From VBCK01 sp035511515 (GTDB taxonomy: Bacteria > Pseudomonadota > Gammaproteobacteria > Burkholderiales > Burkholderiaceae_F): a stretch of DNA of 64,000 nt. Position 1 is the first letter of the stretch. The number at the start of each line of letters is the position of its first letter. Made by a program: the position numbers and the translations under genes. The notes below the pieces were generated by a model that saw only the letters and a list, made by a program, of their open reading frames with translations, ran no database searches and was not told the origin of the DNA. Of this stretch, positions 34,987-43,952 are shown piece after piece. Where the stretch lies: NCBI GenBank assembly GCA_035511515.1, contig DATKFG010000069.1, positions 1-64,000 of the forward strand. Reading direction: 5' to 3'.

Positions 34987-36039
34987 GTGCGAGTTCATTT
35001 TCATGCCTTGGTGCGCAGGATGTGGCAGAAGCGCGGCGTGTTCGCCCGCCTGCTGTGGCCCGCGAGCCTGCTCTACGCCTCGGCGCGGGCGCTGGTGTCG
35101 GGCCTGTACCGGATCGGCTTGCGACGGCGCCATCGCGTTGGGATACCGGTCGTCGTGATCGGCAACCTGTACACCGGCGGCACCGGCAAGACGCCCCTGG
35201 TGATCGAGCTGGTCGCGCGCCTGAAGCAGCGCGGCTGGCGGCCCGGCGTGATCACCCGCGGCTACGGGGGCACCGCCAAGCAGGCCCGGATGGTGACGGT
35301 GACCAGCGATGCGGCCGAGTGCGGCGATGAGCCGCTGCTGATCGCGATCGCCACCGGCGCTCCGGTCGCGATCGGCCGCGATCGGGTTGCCGCCGCGCGG
35401 CTGCTCAGGAGCATGCATCCGACGTGCAACGTGCTGATCGCCGACGACGGCCTGCAGCACCGGCGCCTGGCACGCGACATCGAGATCGCGGTAATCCATG
35501 GGCGCGGGCTGGGCAACGGCTGGCTGCTGCCGGCCGGACCGCTGCGGGATCCTCCGCGGCGCCTGCGCGACGTCGACGCCGTCGTGTTCAATGGCCGCAT
35601 GCAGCCGGTGCGGATCTACTCGCCGTTCTTCCACCTGCGCACCGAGATCTCGGACGCGTACTGCCTGGCCCGCCCCGAGCGGCGCGCCTCGCTGGCCGAT
35701 CTTTGCCGCCAGCAGGCGCGCGATGGGCTGCGGGTGCTGGCCGCGTGCGGGATTGGAGCGCCGGAGACGTTCTTCCAGATGCTGCGCGACACCGGGCTGC
35801 GGTTCAAGGCGTTGCCCCTGCCCGACCACTACGCCTACCGCAGCAGCCCTTTTCCCCGCAACGGTGTCGACCGCATCCTGATCACCGAGAAAGACGCCGT
35901 AAAATGCCGGGCCGACCGCACGCTGGCGCACGACGAGCGGCTCTGGGTGGTCCCGCTGCACGCCAGCGTAGACCGTCGCCTGACGGATATGATCGAAACG
36001 CGACTGCACGGTGCAAGACATGGATCCGAGGCTGCTTGA
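34987..36039 (+). CDS. lpxK: Tetraacyldisaccharide 4'-kinase
   Basis: Phosphorylates the 4' position of the lipid A precursor at the inner membrane. It has 350 residues with GTG start, an N-terminal hydrophobic segment (FARLLWPASLLYASARAL), P-loop GNLYTGGTGKTPLV, VITRGYGG, and LIADDGLQHRRLARDIEI. The C-terminal part ends with ILITEKDAVKC. Its end overlaps the trm112-like gene. Together with kdsB this marks a lipopolysaccharide cluster. Confidence 0.95.
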   Translation: MRVHFHALVRRMWQKRGVFARLLWPASLLYASARALVSGLYRIGLRRRHRVGIPVVVIGNLYTGGTGKTPLVIELVARLKQRGWRPGVITRGYGGTAKQARMVTVTSDAAECGDEPLLIAIATGAPVAIGRDRVAAARLLRSMHPTCNVLIADDGLQHRRLARDIEIAVIHGRGLGNGWLLPAGPLRDPPRRLRDVDAVVFNGRMQPVRIYSPFFHLRTEISDAYCLARPERRASLADLCRQQARDGLRVLAACGIGAPETFFQMLRDTGLRFKALPLPDHYAYRSSPFPRNGVDRILITEKDAVKCRADRTLAHDERLWVVPLHASVDRRLTDMIETRLHGARHGSEAA

Positions 36040-36205
36040 CATCCTGGTGTGCCCGGTGACCAAGGGTCCGCTCGAATACGACCGCCATCGGCAGGAACTG
36101 ATCTCGCGCGCCGCCGGCCTCGCATACCCGATCCGGGACGGCATTCCAGTGATGCTGGAGAGCGAAGCGCGCCGTCTGGACGACGACGAGCGCGCCGCGC
36201 GCTGA
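36020..36205 (+). CDS. Trm112/YcaR-family small protein
   Basis: A 61-residue protein, MDPRLLDILVCPVTKGPLEY, with IRDGIPVMLESEAR near the end, matching the Trm112/YcaR family. Only one cysteine of the usual zinc set (CPV) remains, as in many bacterial members. It overlaps lpxK by 20 bases; a GTG at 36011 would lengthen it by three residues. The family acts as a small partner protein for methyltransferases in other organisms; the bacterial role is not settled. It sits between lpxK and kdsB as usual. Confidence 0.9.
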   Translation: MDPRLLDILVCPVTKGPLEYDRHRQELISRAAGLAYPIRDGIPVMLESEARRLDDDERAAR

Positions 36206-36215
36206 CCCATCGGCC

Positions 36216-37040
36216 GTGCCGGATTTCATCGCGCTGATCCCGGCACGGCTGGCCTCCAGCCGCCTGCCCGAAAAACCGCTGGCCGATCTGGCCGGATTGC
36301 CAATGGTGGTGCGGGTCGCGCGCCAGGCCGCCGCCAGCGGAGCGCGTCGCGTGGTGGTCTGCGCCGACGATGCGCGCGTGCTCGCCGCCTGCCGCCAGCA
36401 CGGCGTCGAGTCGATTCTGACCTCGGTCGATCACGCCTGCGGCACCGATCGGCTGTCGGAGGCGGCGCAGCGGCTGGGCCTGGAGCCCGCCGAGGTGGTG
36501 GTCAACGTGCAGGGCGATGAGCCGCTGATCGAGCCCGAAGCGATCCGCGCCGTGGCCAAGCTGCTGCACGCGCGCAGCGAGTGCGATATCGCGACCGTTG
36601 CGCATCCCCTGCAGCGGTTGCAGGAGTTGTTCGACCCGAACGTGGTCAAGGTGGTCACCGACGCCTCCGGCCTGGCGCTGCTGTTTTCCCGGGCGCCGAT
36701 TCCATGGTCGCGCGACGAGTTCGCCTCAGCGTTCGAAGGCGGTGCCGCAGCGGTCTTGGCCTCCGGCTTGAAGGAGGCCGGACTGCAGGCCCTGCGCCAT
36801 GTCGGTCTTTACGCGTACCGCGCCGCCTTTCTGCAGCGCTTCGGGCAACTGAGCCCCGCTCCGATCGAGCTGACCGAAAAGCTCGAACAGTTGCGGGCCC
36901 TGTGGCACGGGTCGCGCATCGCCGTAATGCGGTTCGATTCCGCGCTGCCGCCCGGCGTCGATACGCCCGAGGACTTGGAACGGGTCCGCGCGATGCTGCA
37001 ACGTTCCGGCAGCGTCATGACCACGCAGCGTTCCGGGTAA
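36216..37040 (+). CDS. kdsB: 3-deoxy-manno-octulosonate cytidylyltransferase
   Basis: Activates Kdo as CMP-Kdo for lipopolysaccharide inner-core assembly. It has 274 residues from a GTG: IALIPARLASSRLPEKPLAD is the CTP-binding start, VNVQGDEPLIEP the metal-binding segment, and HVGLYAYRAAFLQRF is also conserved. Its length is slightly above the family's ~250 because of a C-terminal tail. It is ten bases after the trm112-like gene and 44 before adk. Confidence 0.96.
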   Translation: MPDFIALIPARLASSRLPEKPLADLAGLPMVVRVARQAAASGARRVVVCADDARVLAACRQHGVESILTSVDHACGTDRLSEAAQRLGLEPAEVVVNVQGDEPLIEPEAIRAVAKLLHARSECDIATVAHPLQRLQELFDPNVVKVVTDASGLALLFSRAPIPWSRDEFASAFEGGAAAVLASGLKEAGLQALRHVGLYAYRAAFLQRFGQLSPAPIELTEKLEQLRALWHGSRIAVMRFDSALPPGVDTPEDLERVRAMLQRSGSVMTTQRSG

Positions 37041-37084
37041 ACTTCAAGACCAAAAGCGAAGAGCGCCAAGGGGGAGAGTCGGGA

Positions 37085-37750
37085 ATGCGCATCATATTGC
37101 TCGGCCCGCCAGGCGCCGGCAAAGGAACCCAGGCTGGCGTCATCTGCGCCCGCTGCTCGGTTCCGCAGATCTCCACGGGCGACATGCTGCGAGCGGCCGT
37201 CAAAGCCGGCACCCCGCTGGGGCTGGCGGCCAAGCGGGCGATGGACGCGGGCGAACTGGTGTCGGACGACATCATCGTCGGGCTGGTGATCGAGCGCTTG
37301 AAGCAGCCCGATTGCGCGCGCGGCTTCCTGCTGGACGGCTTTCCGCGCACGATCCCGCAGGCCGAGGCCATGCGCGCGGCCGGCATCCAAGTGGACGTAC
37401 TGCTGGAAATCGAGGTCCCGGACGCGGAGATCATCGAGCGGCTCAGCGGCCGGCGCCTGCACCTGGCGAGCGGCCGCACCTACCACGTGCGATTCAATCC
37501 GCCGCGCGTGGCCGGCCGCGACGACATCACCGGCGATCCGCTGATCCAGCGCGAGGATGATCGCGAGGACGTGGTTCGACACCGGCTGCAGGTCTATCAC
37601 TCCCAGACGCAGGCCGTGGTCGACTACTTCCGCAAGTGGGCCCAGAGCGGCCAGCCCGGCGCGCCCGTGTACTGCAAGGTCAGCGGGGTCGGCACCGTCG
37701 AAGAGGTGCGCCAGCGCGTGTTCGAGGCACTCGACGCAGTGCGGGTGTGA
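37085..37750 (+). CDS. adk: Adenylate kinase
   Basis: Interconverts AMP, ADP and ATP. It has 221 residues: P-loop LLGPPGAGKGTQA at the start, AMP site ISTGDMLRAAVK, FLLDGFPRTIPQAEA, and a long LID (about 125-160, GRTYHVRFNPPRVAGRDDIT) without zinc cysteines. The Shine-Dalgarno GGGGGAG precedes the ATG. It completes the lpxK-kdsB-adk run, and hppA follows 31 bases later. Confidence 0.97.
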   Translation: MRIILLGPPGAGKGTQAGVICARCSVPQISTGDMLRAAVKAGTPLGLAAKRAMDAGELVSDDIIVGLVIERLKQPDCARGFLLDGFPRTIPQAEAMRAAGIQVDVLLEIEVPDAEIIERLSGRRLHLASGRTYHVRFNPPRVAGRDDITGDPLIQREDDREDVVRHRLQVYHSQTQAVVDYFRKWAQSGQPGAPVYCKVSGVGTVEEVRQRVFEALDAVRV

Positions 37751-37781
37751 GGACGAATCCAAACGCCATAAGGAGAATCCA

Positions 37782-39830
37782 ATGTCGGGGTTGACCCTTG
37801 CGCTGCTGTGCGGCATTGCTGCCGTCGTGTTCGGCGCAGCATCGATTTCGTGGATCCTGAAGCAGGACCCGGGCAACCCGCGCATGCAGGAGATCGCAGC
37901 GGCCATCCAGCAGGGCGCGCAGGCTTACCTGAAGCGGCAGTACCGGACCATCGCAGCCGTCGGCGTGGTGCTGGCGGTGCTGATTGCGCTCGTGCTGCCC
38001 AACGGGCTGGTGACCGCGGCCGGCTTCGTGCTCGGAGCGGTGCTGTCGGGCGCGGCCGGGTTCATCGGGATGAACGTTTCGGTGCGCGCGAACGTGCGCA
38101 CCGCGCAAGCCGCCACACTCGGCCTGAATCCCGCCCTGAACGTGGCCTTCCGGGGCGGAGCCATCACGGGGCTGCTGGTGGTGGGCCTGGGCCTGCTGGG
38201 CGTGGCGGGCTTTTACGCACTGCTGCTGGCGACCCACCCCGGATGGGACCTGAAGGCGTTGCTGCAGCCGATGGTGGGACTGGCGTTCGGCGCTTCGCTG
38301 ATATCGATCTTCGCGCGCCTGGGCGGTGGAATCTTCACCAAGGGCGCCGACGTCGGGGCCGACCTGGTCGGCAAGGTCGAGGCCGGAATTCCCGAGGACG
38401 ATCCGCGCAATCCGGCCGTGATCGCCGACAACGTCGGGGACAACGTGGGCGACTGCGCTGGCATGGCGGCGGATCTGTTCGAGACGTTCGTGGTCACGGT
38501 GGTGGCCACGATGCTGATCGGCGCCTCGGTGTTTCCCGGCAGCAATGCCGGCGTCATCTATCCGCTGGCGATCTCGGGCGTGTCGATCATCGGGTCGATC
38601 GTCGGTTGCTATTTCGTCAAGGCGCGCGAGGGCGGCAAGATCATGAACGCGCTGTATCGCGGACTGATCGTGGCCGCCGTGATCGCGCTGGCGGCGTTCT
38701 GGTTCGTGACCCGCTGGATCCTCGGTGACGCGGCCGCCAGTGCCGGCCTGTCGGTGGGCAACCTGTATCTGGCGGCGGTGGTCGGGATCGTGCTGACGGC
38801 GGCGCTCGTGTACATCACCGAGTACTACACCGGAACGGACTTCGCACCGGTGCGCCAGGTTGCCAAGGCCTCGACCACCGGCCACGCGACCAACATCATT
38901 GCCGGGCTGGCCGTCTCGATGAAAGCGTGCGCCTGGCCGCTGCTGGCGATCTGCGCGGCCATTTACGCCTCGTTCAGCCTGGCCGGACTGTACGGCATCG
39001 CCGTTGCGGCCACCTCGATGCTGTCGATGACCGGCATCATCGTCGCGCTGGACGCTTACGGGCCGATCACCGACAACGCGGGCGGGATCGCCGAGATGGC
39101 AGAGCTGCCCAAGGCGGTGCGCAACATCACCGATCCGCTCGATGCGGTCGGCAATACGACGAAGGCCGTTACCAAAGGCTATGCGATCGGGTCGGCCGGT
39201 CTGGCGGCGCTGGTGCTGTTCGCCGACTACCGCAATGCGCTGGAGGAGGCGGGGCACCACCTGAGCTTCGAGCTGACCAATCACCTGGTGATCATCGGCC
39301 TGTTCATCGGCGGACTGATTCCGTACCTGTTCGCGGCGATGGCGATGGAGGCGGTGGGCCGCTCGGCCAGCGCCGTCGTCGAGGAAGTGCGGCGCCAGTT
39401 CCGCGAGATCAAGGGAATCATGGAGCGCACCGCCAAGCCGGACTATTCGAGGGCGGTCGACATGCTGACCGCGGCGGCGATCAAGGAGATGATGATTCCG
39501 TCGATCCTTCCGGTGCTGGTTCCGGTCCTGGTCGGTCTGCTGCTGGGGCCCGAGGCGCTCGGGGGCGTGTTGATGGGAACGATCGTGACCGGGCTGTTCG
39601 TGGCGATATCGATGACCACCGGCGGCGGTGCCTGGGACAACGCGAAGAAGTACATCGAGGAGGGCAATTACGGCGGCAAGGGATCCGACGCCCACAAGGC
39701 TGCAGTGACCGGAGACACCGTGGGCGACCCGTACAAGGACACGGCGGGTCCGGCGGTCAACCCGCTGATCAAGATCATCAACATCGTGGCGCTGCTGATC
39801 GTGCCGATCATCGCCGGCCACGCCCGTTAG
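37782..39830 (+). CDS. hppA: K+-independent H+-translocating pyrophosphatase
   Basis: Membrane pump of 682 residues coupling pyrophosphate hydrolysis to proton export, with about 16 helices. The PPi-site motif DVGADLVGKVE, the DNVGDNVGDCAGMAADLFE segment and the late GDTVGDPYKDTAGP are intact. The residue pattern GNTTKA (Lys rather than Ala) marks the K+-independent class. The Shine-Dalgarno AAGGAG precedes the ATG. Placement behind adk links it to pyrophosphate and adenylate balance, an inference from context. Confidence 0.96.
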   Translation: MSGLTLALLCGIAAVVFGAASISWILKQDPGNPRMQEIAAAIQQGAQAYLKRQYRTIAAVGVVLAVLIALVLPNGLVTAAGFVLGAVLSGAAGFIGMNVSVRANVRTAQAATLGLNPALNVAFRGGAITGLLVVGLGLLGVAGFYALLLATHPGWDLKALLQPMVGLAFGASLISIFARLGGGIFTKGADVGADLVGKVEAGIPEDDPRNPAVIADNVGDNVGDCAGMAADLFETFVVTVVATMLIGASVFPGSNAGVIYPLAISGVSIIGSIVGCYFVKAREGGKIMNALYRGLIVAAVIALAAFWFVTRWILGDAAASAGLSVGNLYLAAVVGIVLTAALVYITEYYTGTDFAPVRQVAKASTTGHATNIIAGLAVSMKACAWPLLAICAAIYASFSLAGLYGIAVAATSMLSMTGIIVALDAYGPITDNAGGIAEMAELPKAVRNITDPLDAVGNTTKAVTKGYAIGSAGLAALVLFADYRNALEEAGHHLSFELTNHLVIIGLFIGGLIPYLFAAMAMEAVGRSASAVVEEVRRQFREIKGIMERTAKPDYSRAVDMLTAAAIKEMMIPSILPVLVPVLVGLLLGPEALGGVLMGTIVTGLFVAISMTTGGGAWDNAKKYIEEGNYGGKGSDAHKAAVTGDTVGDPYKDTAGPAVNPLIKIINIVALLIVPIIAGHAR

Positions 39831-39861
39831 CGACGCGCAAGAACGGCGGGGATCACGCGCC

Positions 39862-40629
39862 TTGATGCAGATACGCGACAACGTCTTCATCGTCTCGGGC
39901 GGGGCCTCGGGCCTGGGCGCCGCAGTGGTGCGGATGCTGGTCGCTGAAGGCGGCCGCGTGATCGTGGCCGACCTGAACGAGGAAGCCGCCCGGCTCCTGA
40001 TCGAGGAGTGCGGATCGGCGGCCAGTTACGTGCGCTGCGATGTGACCTCCGAGGCGGACGCGCACGCCACGGTGCAGGCGGCCCAGGCCGAGGGGCCTCT
40101 GCGCGGGCTGGTGAACTGCGCCGGCGTGCTGGCCGCCGAACGCGTTGTCGGGCGCGAACATCCGCACCTGCTGGAGACGTTCGAGCGGGTGATCCGTGTG
40201 AACCTGATCGGAACCTTCAACATGGCGCGGGTCTGCGCGCAAGCGATGGCGCACATGGCCGCGCTCGCCGACGGCGAGCGCGGCGTGATCGTGAACACGG
40301 CGTCGATCGCCGCGTTCGAAGGCCAGATCGGACAGGCCGCGTATGCGGCCTCCAAAGGCGGCGTGGTGGCGATGACGCTGCCGATGGCGCGCGATCTGGC
40401 GCGCCACGCGATCCGCTGCGTGACGATCGCCCCGGGCAGCTTCGAAACTCCGATGATGGCCGCGCTCTCGCCCGAGGCACAGCACAACCTGGCCGGGCAG
40501 GCGCCGTTTCCGTCGCGACTGGGCCGCCCGTCCGAGTTCGCGCAGATGGTCCGCAGCGTCCTGCAGAACATCATGCTGAACGGCACCACGATCCGCCTGG
40601 ATGGCGCCCTTCGCCTGCAGCCGAGGTAG
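39862..40629 (+). CDS. SDR-family NAD(P)-dependent dehydrogenase
   Basis: A 255-residue short-chain dehydrogenase. The nucleotide motif is VSGGASGLGAAVVRML, with acid VADLN at the end of beta-2 that favours NAD; catalytic Ser lies in NTASIAAFEG and Tyr/Lys in YAASKGG. It resembles 3-hydroxyacyl-CoA dehydrogenase type 2-like enzymes (closing segment GTTIRLDGALRLQ), so a role in beta-oxidation is possible. Start is TTG 39862 or ATG 39865. It sits 31 bases after hppA; the next gene follows within 11 bases. Confidence 0.88.
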   Translation: MMQIRDNVFIVSGGASGLGAAVVRMLVAEGGRVIVADLNEEAARLLIEECGSAASYVRCDVTSEADAHATVQAAQAEGPLRGLVNCAGVLAAERVVGREHPHLLETFERVIRVNLIGTFNMARVCAQAMAHMAALADGERGVIVNTASIAAFEGQIGQAAYAASKGGVVAMTLPMARDLARHAIRCVTIAPGSFETPMMAALSPEAQHNLAGQAPFPSRLGRPSEFAQMVRSVLQNIMLNGTTIRLDGALRLQPR

Positions 40630-40639
40630 CGCTCACGCG

Positions 40640-42478
40640 GTGATCCGTCTGGGCTTGTGGCTGGCGGCGGTCCTGTGCCTGGCCGCGGCGCCGGCCGCCG
40701 AAGCTGCGGCGGACGCCGCAGCGAAGGCGGCTGCCCAGCAGTCGCCGGAGGGCGAATCCGGGCTGCTGCCGCTCGCGCCCGTCGCGACGGCCAAGCAGCA
40801 GATGGTGGCGGCGGCCAACCCCTGGGCCGCCCGCGCCGGCCTGCAAGTGCTGCGCGACGGCGGCTCAGCGATCGACGCCGCGATCGCGATGCAACTCGTG
40901 CTGACGCTGGTAGAGCCGCAAAGCTCCGGCATCGGCGGCGGCGCCTTCCTGATGCACTGGGACGGGCAGCGGGTGCAGGCCTATGACGGCCGCGAGACCG
41001 CCCCGAGGGCCGCCAGCGAAGACCAGTTCCTCGGCGCCGACGGCCGACCGCTGCCGTTTCGCGAAGCCGCCGCCAGCGGCCTGTCGGTGGGCGTTCCCGG
41101 CGTGCTGCGGATGCTCGAGCGCGTGCATCGCGAGCACGGCCGCCTGAAATGGGCGGCGCTGTTCGATCCGGCCATCGAGCTGGCGCAGCGCGGCTTTCCG
41201 GTCTCGCCCCGGCTGCATGCGCTGGTGGAGCGCGATCCGAGCCTGAGAGCGAATACGGCGGCCCGCGCCTATTTCTACGACGCGCAGGAACACGCGCTCG
41301 CCATCGGCACACCGCTGAAAAATCCCGCGCTGGCCGACACGCTGCGGGTCCTGGCCGCCGGCGGGGCCGATGCCTTTTACCGCGGGCCGATCGCGGCCGA
41401 CCTGGTGCGTGCGGCGCGCTCCGAGCCGCACCACCCCGGCCGCATCACCGAGGCCGACCTGGCCGCCTACGAAGCGCGCGAGCGCGCTCCGGTATGCACC
41501 CCCTACCGAACGTTCACGGTGTGCGGAATGCCGCCTCCGTCCTCGGGGGGCATTGCGATCGGCCAGATCCTGGGTATCCTGGGCCATTTCGACATCGGTT
41601 CGTTGCGGCCGCCGCGGTCGGACTCGGACCTGCAGCCGCCGGCCCAGGCCATCCATCTGATCAGCGAGGCCGAGCGGCTCGCCTTCGCCGACCGCGACTC
41701 CTACCTGGCCGATCCCGATTTCGTGCACATCGATGCGGCCGCCTTGCTGGCTCCGGTGTACCTGGCCAGGCGCGCGCAGTTGATCGGCGATCGCAGCATG
41801 GGCCTGGCCCGGCCTGGTCTGGCGCCGCCGCCGGGCGCGCGCTTCGCACCGGACCGATCGGCGCCCCGGATGGCGACCTCGCACCTGTGCGTCGTCGACC
41901 AGTGGGGCAACGCGATCGCGATGACCACCTCGATCGAGGCCGGGTTCGGATCACGCATATTCGTGCGCGGCTTGCTGCTGAACAACCAGCTGACGGATTT
42001 CTCGTTCCTGCCTCGCGCCGCCGGCCCGGACGGCCGCCCCGCCCCCGGCGCGGCGCCGGTCGCCAACCGCGTGCAGCCCGGCAAGCGGCCCCTGTCGTCG
42101 ATGGCGCCGACGCTCGTGTTCGATCGCACCAGCGGCCGCCTGGTGGCCAGCCTGGGCTCGCCCGGCGGCACCTGGATCATTTCGTTCGTGGTCAAGACGC
42201 TGGTTGCGCTGCTGGACTGGCAACTGGATGTCCAGCAGGCCATCGCGTTGCCGGATTTCGGCAGCCGCAACGGCCCCACCGAGCTCGAGGCCGGTCGCTT
42301 CGAGGCGGCGCTGGTGCAGGCGCTGCAGGCGCGCGGCCACACCGTGGTCCAGGTCCCGATGACGAGCGGCCTGCAGGCGATCGTTTCGGCGCGCGATGCG
42401 CCCGGGTCGTTGGCGCCAGCCATCCGCTGGACCGGCGGCGCCGATCCTCGTCGGGAGGGCATCGCGATCGGGGATTGA
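40640..42478 (+). CDS. ggt: Gamma-glutamyltranspeptidase
   Basis: Periplasmic enzyme cleaving gamma-glutamyl bonds, for example in glutathione. From the GTG at 40640 it has 612 residues: signal peptide (LWLAAVLCLAAAPAAEAAA), an alpha subunit with GLQVLRDGGSAIDAAIAMQ and SSGIGGGAFLMHWDG, and the autocleavage Thr at about 413 (MATSHLCVVDQWGNAIAM) that becomes the nucleophile of the ~200-residue small subunit. LLLNNQLTDFS and KRPLSSMAPT follow. The frame is open upstream to 40601 inside the SDR gene. All key parts are intact. Confidence 0.94.
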   Translation: MIRLGLWLAAVLCLAAAPAAEAAADAAAKAAAQQSPEGESGLLPLAPVATAKQQMVAAANPWAARAGLQVLRDGGSAIDAAIAMQLVLTLVEPQSSGIGGGAFLMHWDGQRVQAYDGRETAPRAASEDQFLGADGRPLPFREAAASGLSVGVPGVLRMLERVHREHGRLKWAALFDPAIELAQRGFPVSPRLHALVERDPSLRANTAARAYFYDAQEHALAIGTPLKNPALADTLRVLAAGGADAFYRGPIAADLVRAARSEPHHPGRITEADLAAYEARERAPVCTPYRTFTVCGMPPPSSGGIAIGQILGILGHFDIGSLRPPRSDSDLQPPAQAIHLISEAERLAFADRDSYLADPDFVHIDAAALLAPVYLARRAQLIGDRSMGLARPGLAPPPGARFAPDRSAPRMATSHLCVVDQWGNAIAMTTSIEAGFGSRIFVRGLLLNNQLTDFSFLPRAAGPDGRPAPGAAPVANRVQPGKRPLSSMAPTLVFDRTSGRLVASLGSPGGTWIISFVVKTLVALLDWQLDVQQAIALPDFGSRNGPTELEAGRFEAALVQALQARGHTVVQVPMTSGLQAIVSARDAPGSLAPAIRWTGGADPRREGIAIGD

Positions 42479-42575
42479 GCGCTCTGGTCGCAAGAACCCG
42501 CATTGCGGCTACGGATTTGCGGCGACCGCCGGACTAAACTGCCCGTGCGAACATCTCGCGACAGGAGCGCTAGCG

Positions 42576-43082
42576 ATGACCATCAAGATCGCGGACCGGC
42601 TGCCCAGTGGCCAGATTCAGGAATACGTCGAAGTCGAGACGGCCGGTTGTTCGATCGGCCCGAATCGATTCGATGTCGACCAGCTGGTCAAGGGCAAGAC
42701 CATCGTCGTGTTCGGAGTGCCCGGCGCATTCACGCCGACCTGCTCTTCGCAGCACGTGCCCGGCTTCCTGCGCCACCATGCCGAATTCAAGCGCAAGGGC
42801 GTCGATGAGATCTGGTGTTTCTCGGTCAACGATGCGTTCGTGATGGGAGCGTGGGGCCGCGATCAGAAAACCGGCGACAAGATCAGGATGATGGCGGACG
42901 GCTCCGGCGAATACACGGCCAGGCTCGGACTCGAGTTCGACTTGCGCGCCGCGGGCCTGGGCACGCGCTGCCAGCGCTTCTCGATGCTGGTTTCCGACGG
43001 CGTCGTGAAGAAGCTGAACATCGAAGCGCCCGGCAAGTTCGAAGTCAGCAGCGCCGAGGAGATGCTGCGCCAGCTCGGCTGA
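42576..43082 (+). CDS. Peroxiredoxin (Prx5-like)
   Basis: Thiol peroxidase of 168 residues. The peroxidatic cysteine C56 lies in PGAFTPTCSSQHVPGF, the typical Prx5/AhpC-TSA signature; LGTRCQRFSMLVSDGVV occurs late. The ATG at 42576 has AGGAG ten bases upstream; the frame is open further upstream but unlike the family. Reductant (glutathione or glutaredoxin) cannot be told, though the upstream ggt also concerns glutathione. It is convergent with the SirB1-like gene. Confidence 0.93.
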   Translation: MTIKIADRLPSGQIQEYVEVETAGCSIGPNRFDVDQLVKGKTIVVFGVPGAFTPTCSSQHVPGFLRHHAEFKRKGVDEIWCFSVNDAFVMGAWGRDQKTGDKIRMMADGSGEYTARLGLEFDLRAAGLGTRCQRFSMLVSDGVVKKLNIEAPGKFEVSSAEEMLRQLG

Positions 43083-43109
43083 AAGCGCGCGGCCGCGCTC
43101 CTCGCGGGG

Positions 43110-43952
43110 TCAGTTCAGCCGGCTCGCCAGCGCGTGCAGCCGGGCCCAGCGCTGGCGGATCGCGCCGGCGTCGGGCGCATCCGGATCCAGGTGCAGGCAG
43201 GCTTGCAAGTCGAGCGCGGCCGCACGGGTGCAATCGAGTCGTTCGTACAGACCGGCGCGGTCCAGCAGTTCCCGGCGGTCGCCGGGTAGCAGGCGCACCA
43301 GCTGGGACTGCACTTGCAGCGCTTCGGTCCAGCGGCCCGCGGCCTGATGCCGCTCCCGCAGGGCCCGCAGGATCCGCACCGGGATATCGCCCTCCGGCAT
43401 GCCGCGCAGGCAGCGCCGCAGCGCGCCCACCGTTTCGTCCTCGTCGGCGTCGCTGCAGGCGGCCGCCAGCCGCGATTGCAGCTGCTGCAACGACAGCGTC
43501 GCGCCCCGATCGGACACGTCGATCACCAGTACGCGGCCGGTGCAGACCAGCTTGACCAGCAGGCTGCCGGGGAACTCGACCGCACTGAGCTTCAGCCCGA
43601 TGGCGCGTCCGATCTCCATGTAAAGGATCGACAGCGACACCGCAATGCCGGCCCGTCGCTCGATCACCCGGTGCAGGCAGCCGGCGTCGGCCCAGTCGCC
43701 ACTGCTGTGCTCGCCGTGGAATCCGAGCTCCTGGAAGAAGAAGAAATTAAGCATTCGGAGCCGGTTCAACACCGATGCGTCGGGGGCGATCCGCCCGCAC
43801 AGGCGCTGTGCCCAGCCGCGAACGGTGCGGACCACCTCGTCGGGGCGGCTGTCGTGATCGACCAGCTGGGCCAGCGCGGCGACGCTTTCCAGCAACGCCG
43901 AATCCGGGTTGTGCAGCGCGATAGAGACGGCGTGTGCGTCGAGCGAACTCAT
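43110..43952 (-). CDS. SirB1-family transglutaminase-like/TPR protein
   Basis: A 280-residue protein. Residues ~40-190 fit the SirB1 transglutaminase-like domain (LNFFFFQELGFHGE, RAGIAVSLSILYMEIGRAIGL, FPGSLLVKL), and the C-terminal part (200-275) has TPR-like helices with ALDLQACLHLDPDAP. The catalytic cysteine of true transglutaminases is not obvious, so it may be non-enzymatic. Its ATG overlaps the murJ stop (ATGA). Function unknown. Confidence 0.82.
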   Translation of the reverse strand: MSSLDAHAVSIALHNPDSALLESVAALAQLVDHDSRPDEVVRTVRGWAQRLCGRIAPDASVLNRLRMLNFFFFQELGFHGEHSSGDWADAGCLHRVIERRAGIAVSLSILYMEIGRAIGLKLSAVEFPGSLLVKLVCTGRVLVIDVSDRGATLSLQQLQSRLAAACSDADEDETVGALRRCLRGMPEGDIPVRILRALRERHQAAGRWTEALQVQSQLVRLLPGDRRELLDRAGLYERLDCTRAAALDLQACLHLDPDAPDAGAIRQRWARLHALASRLN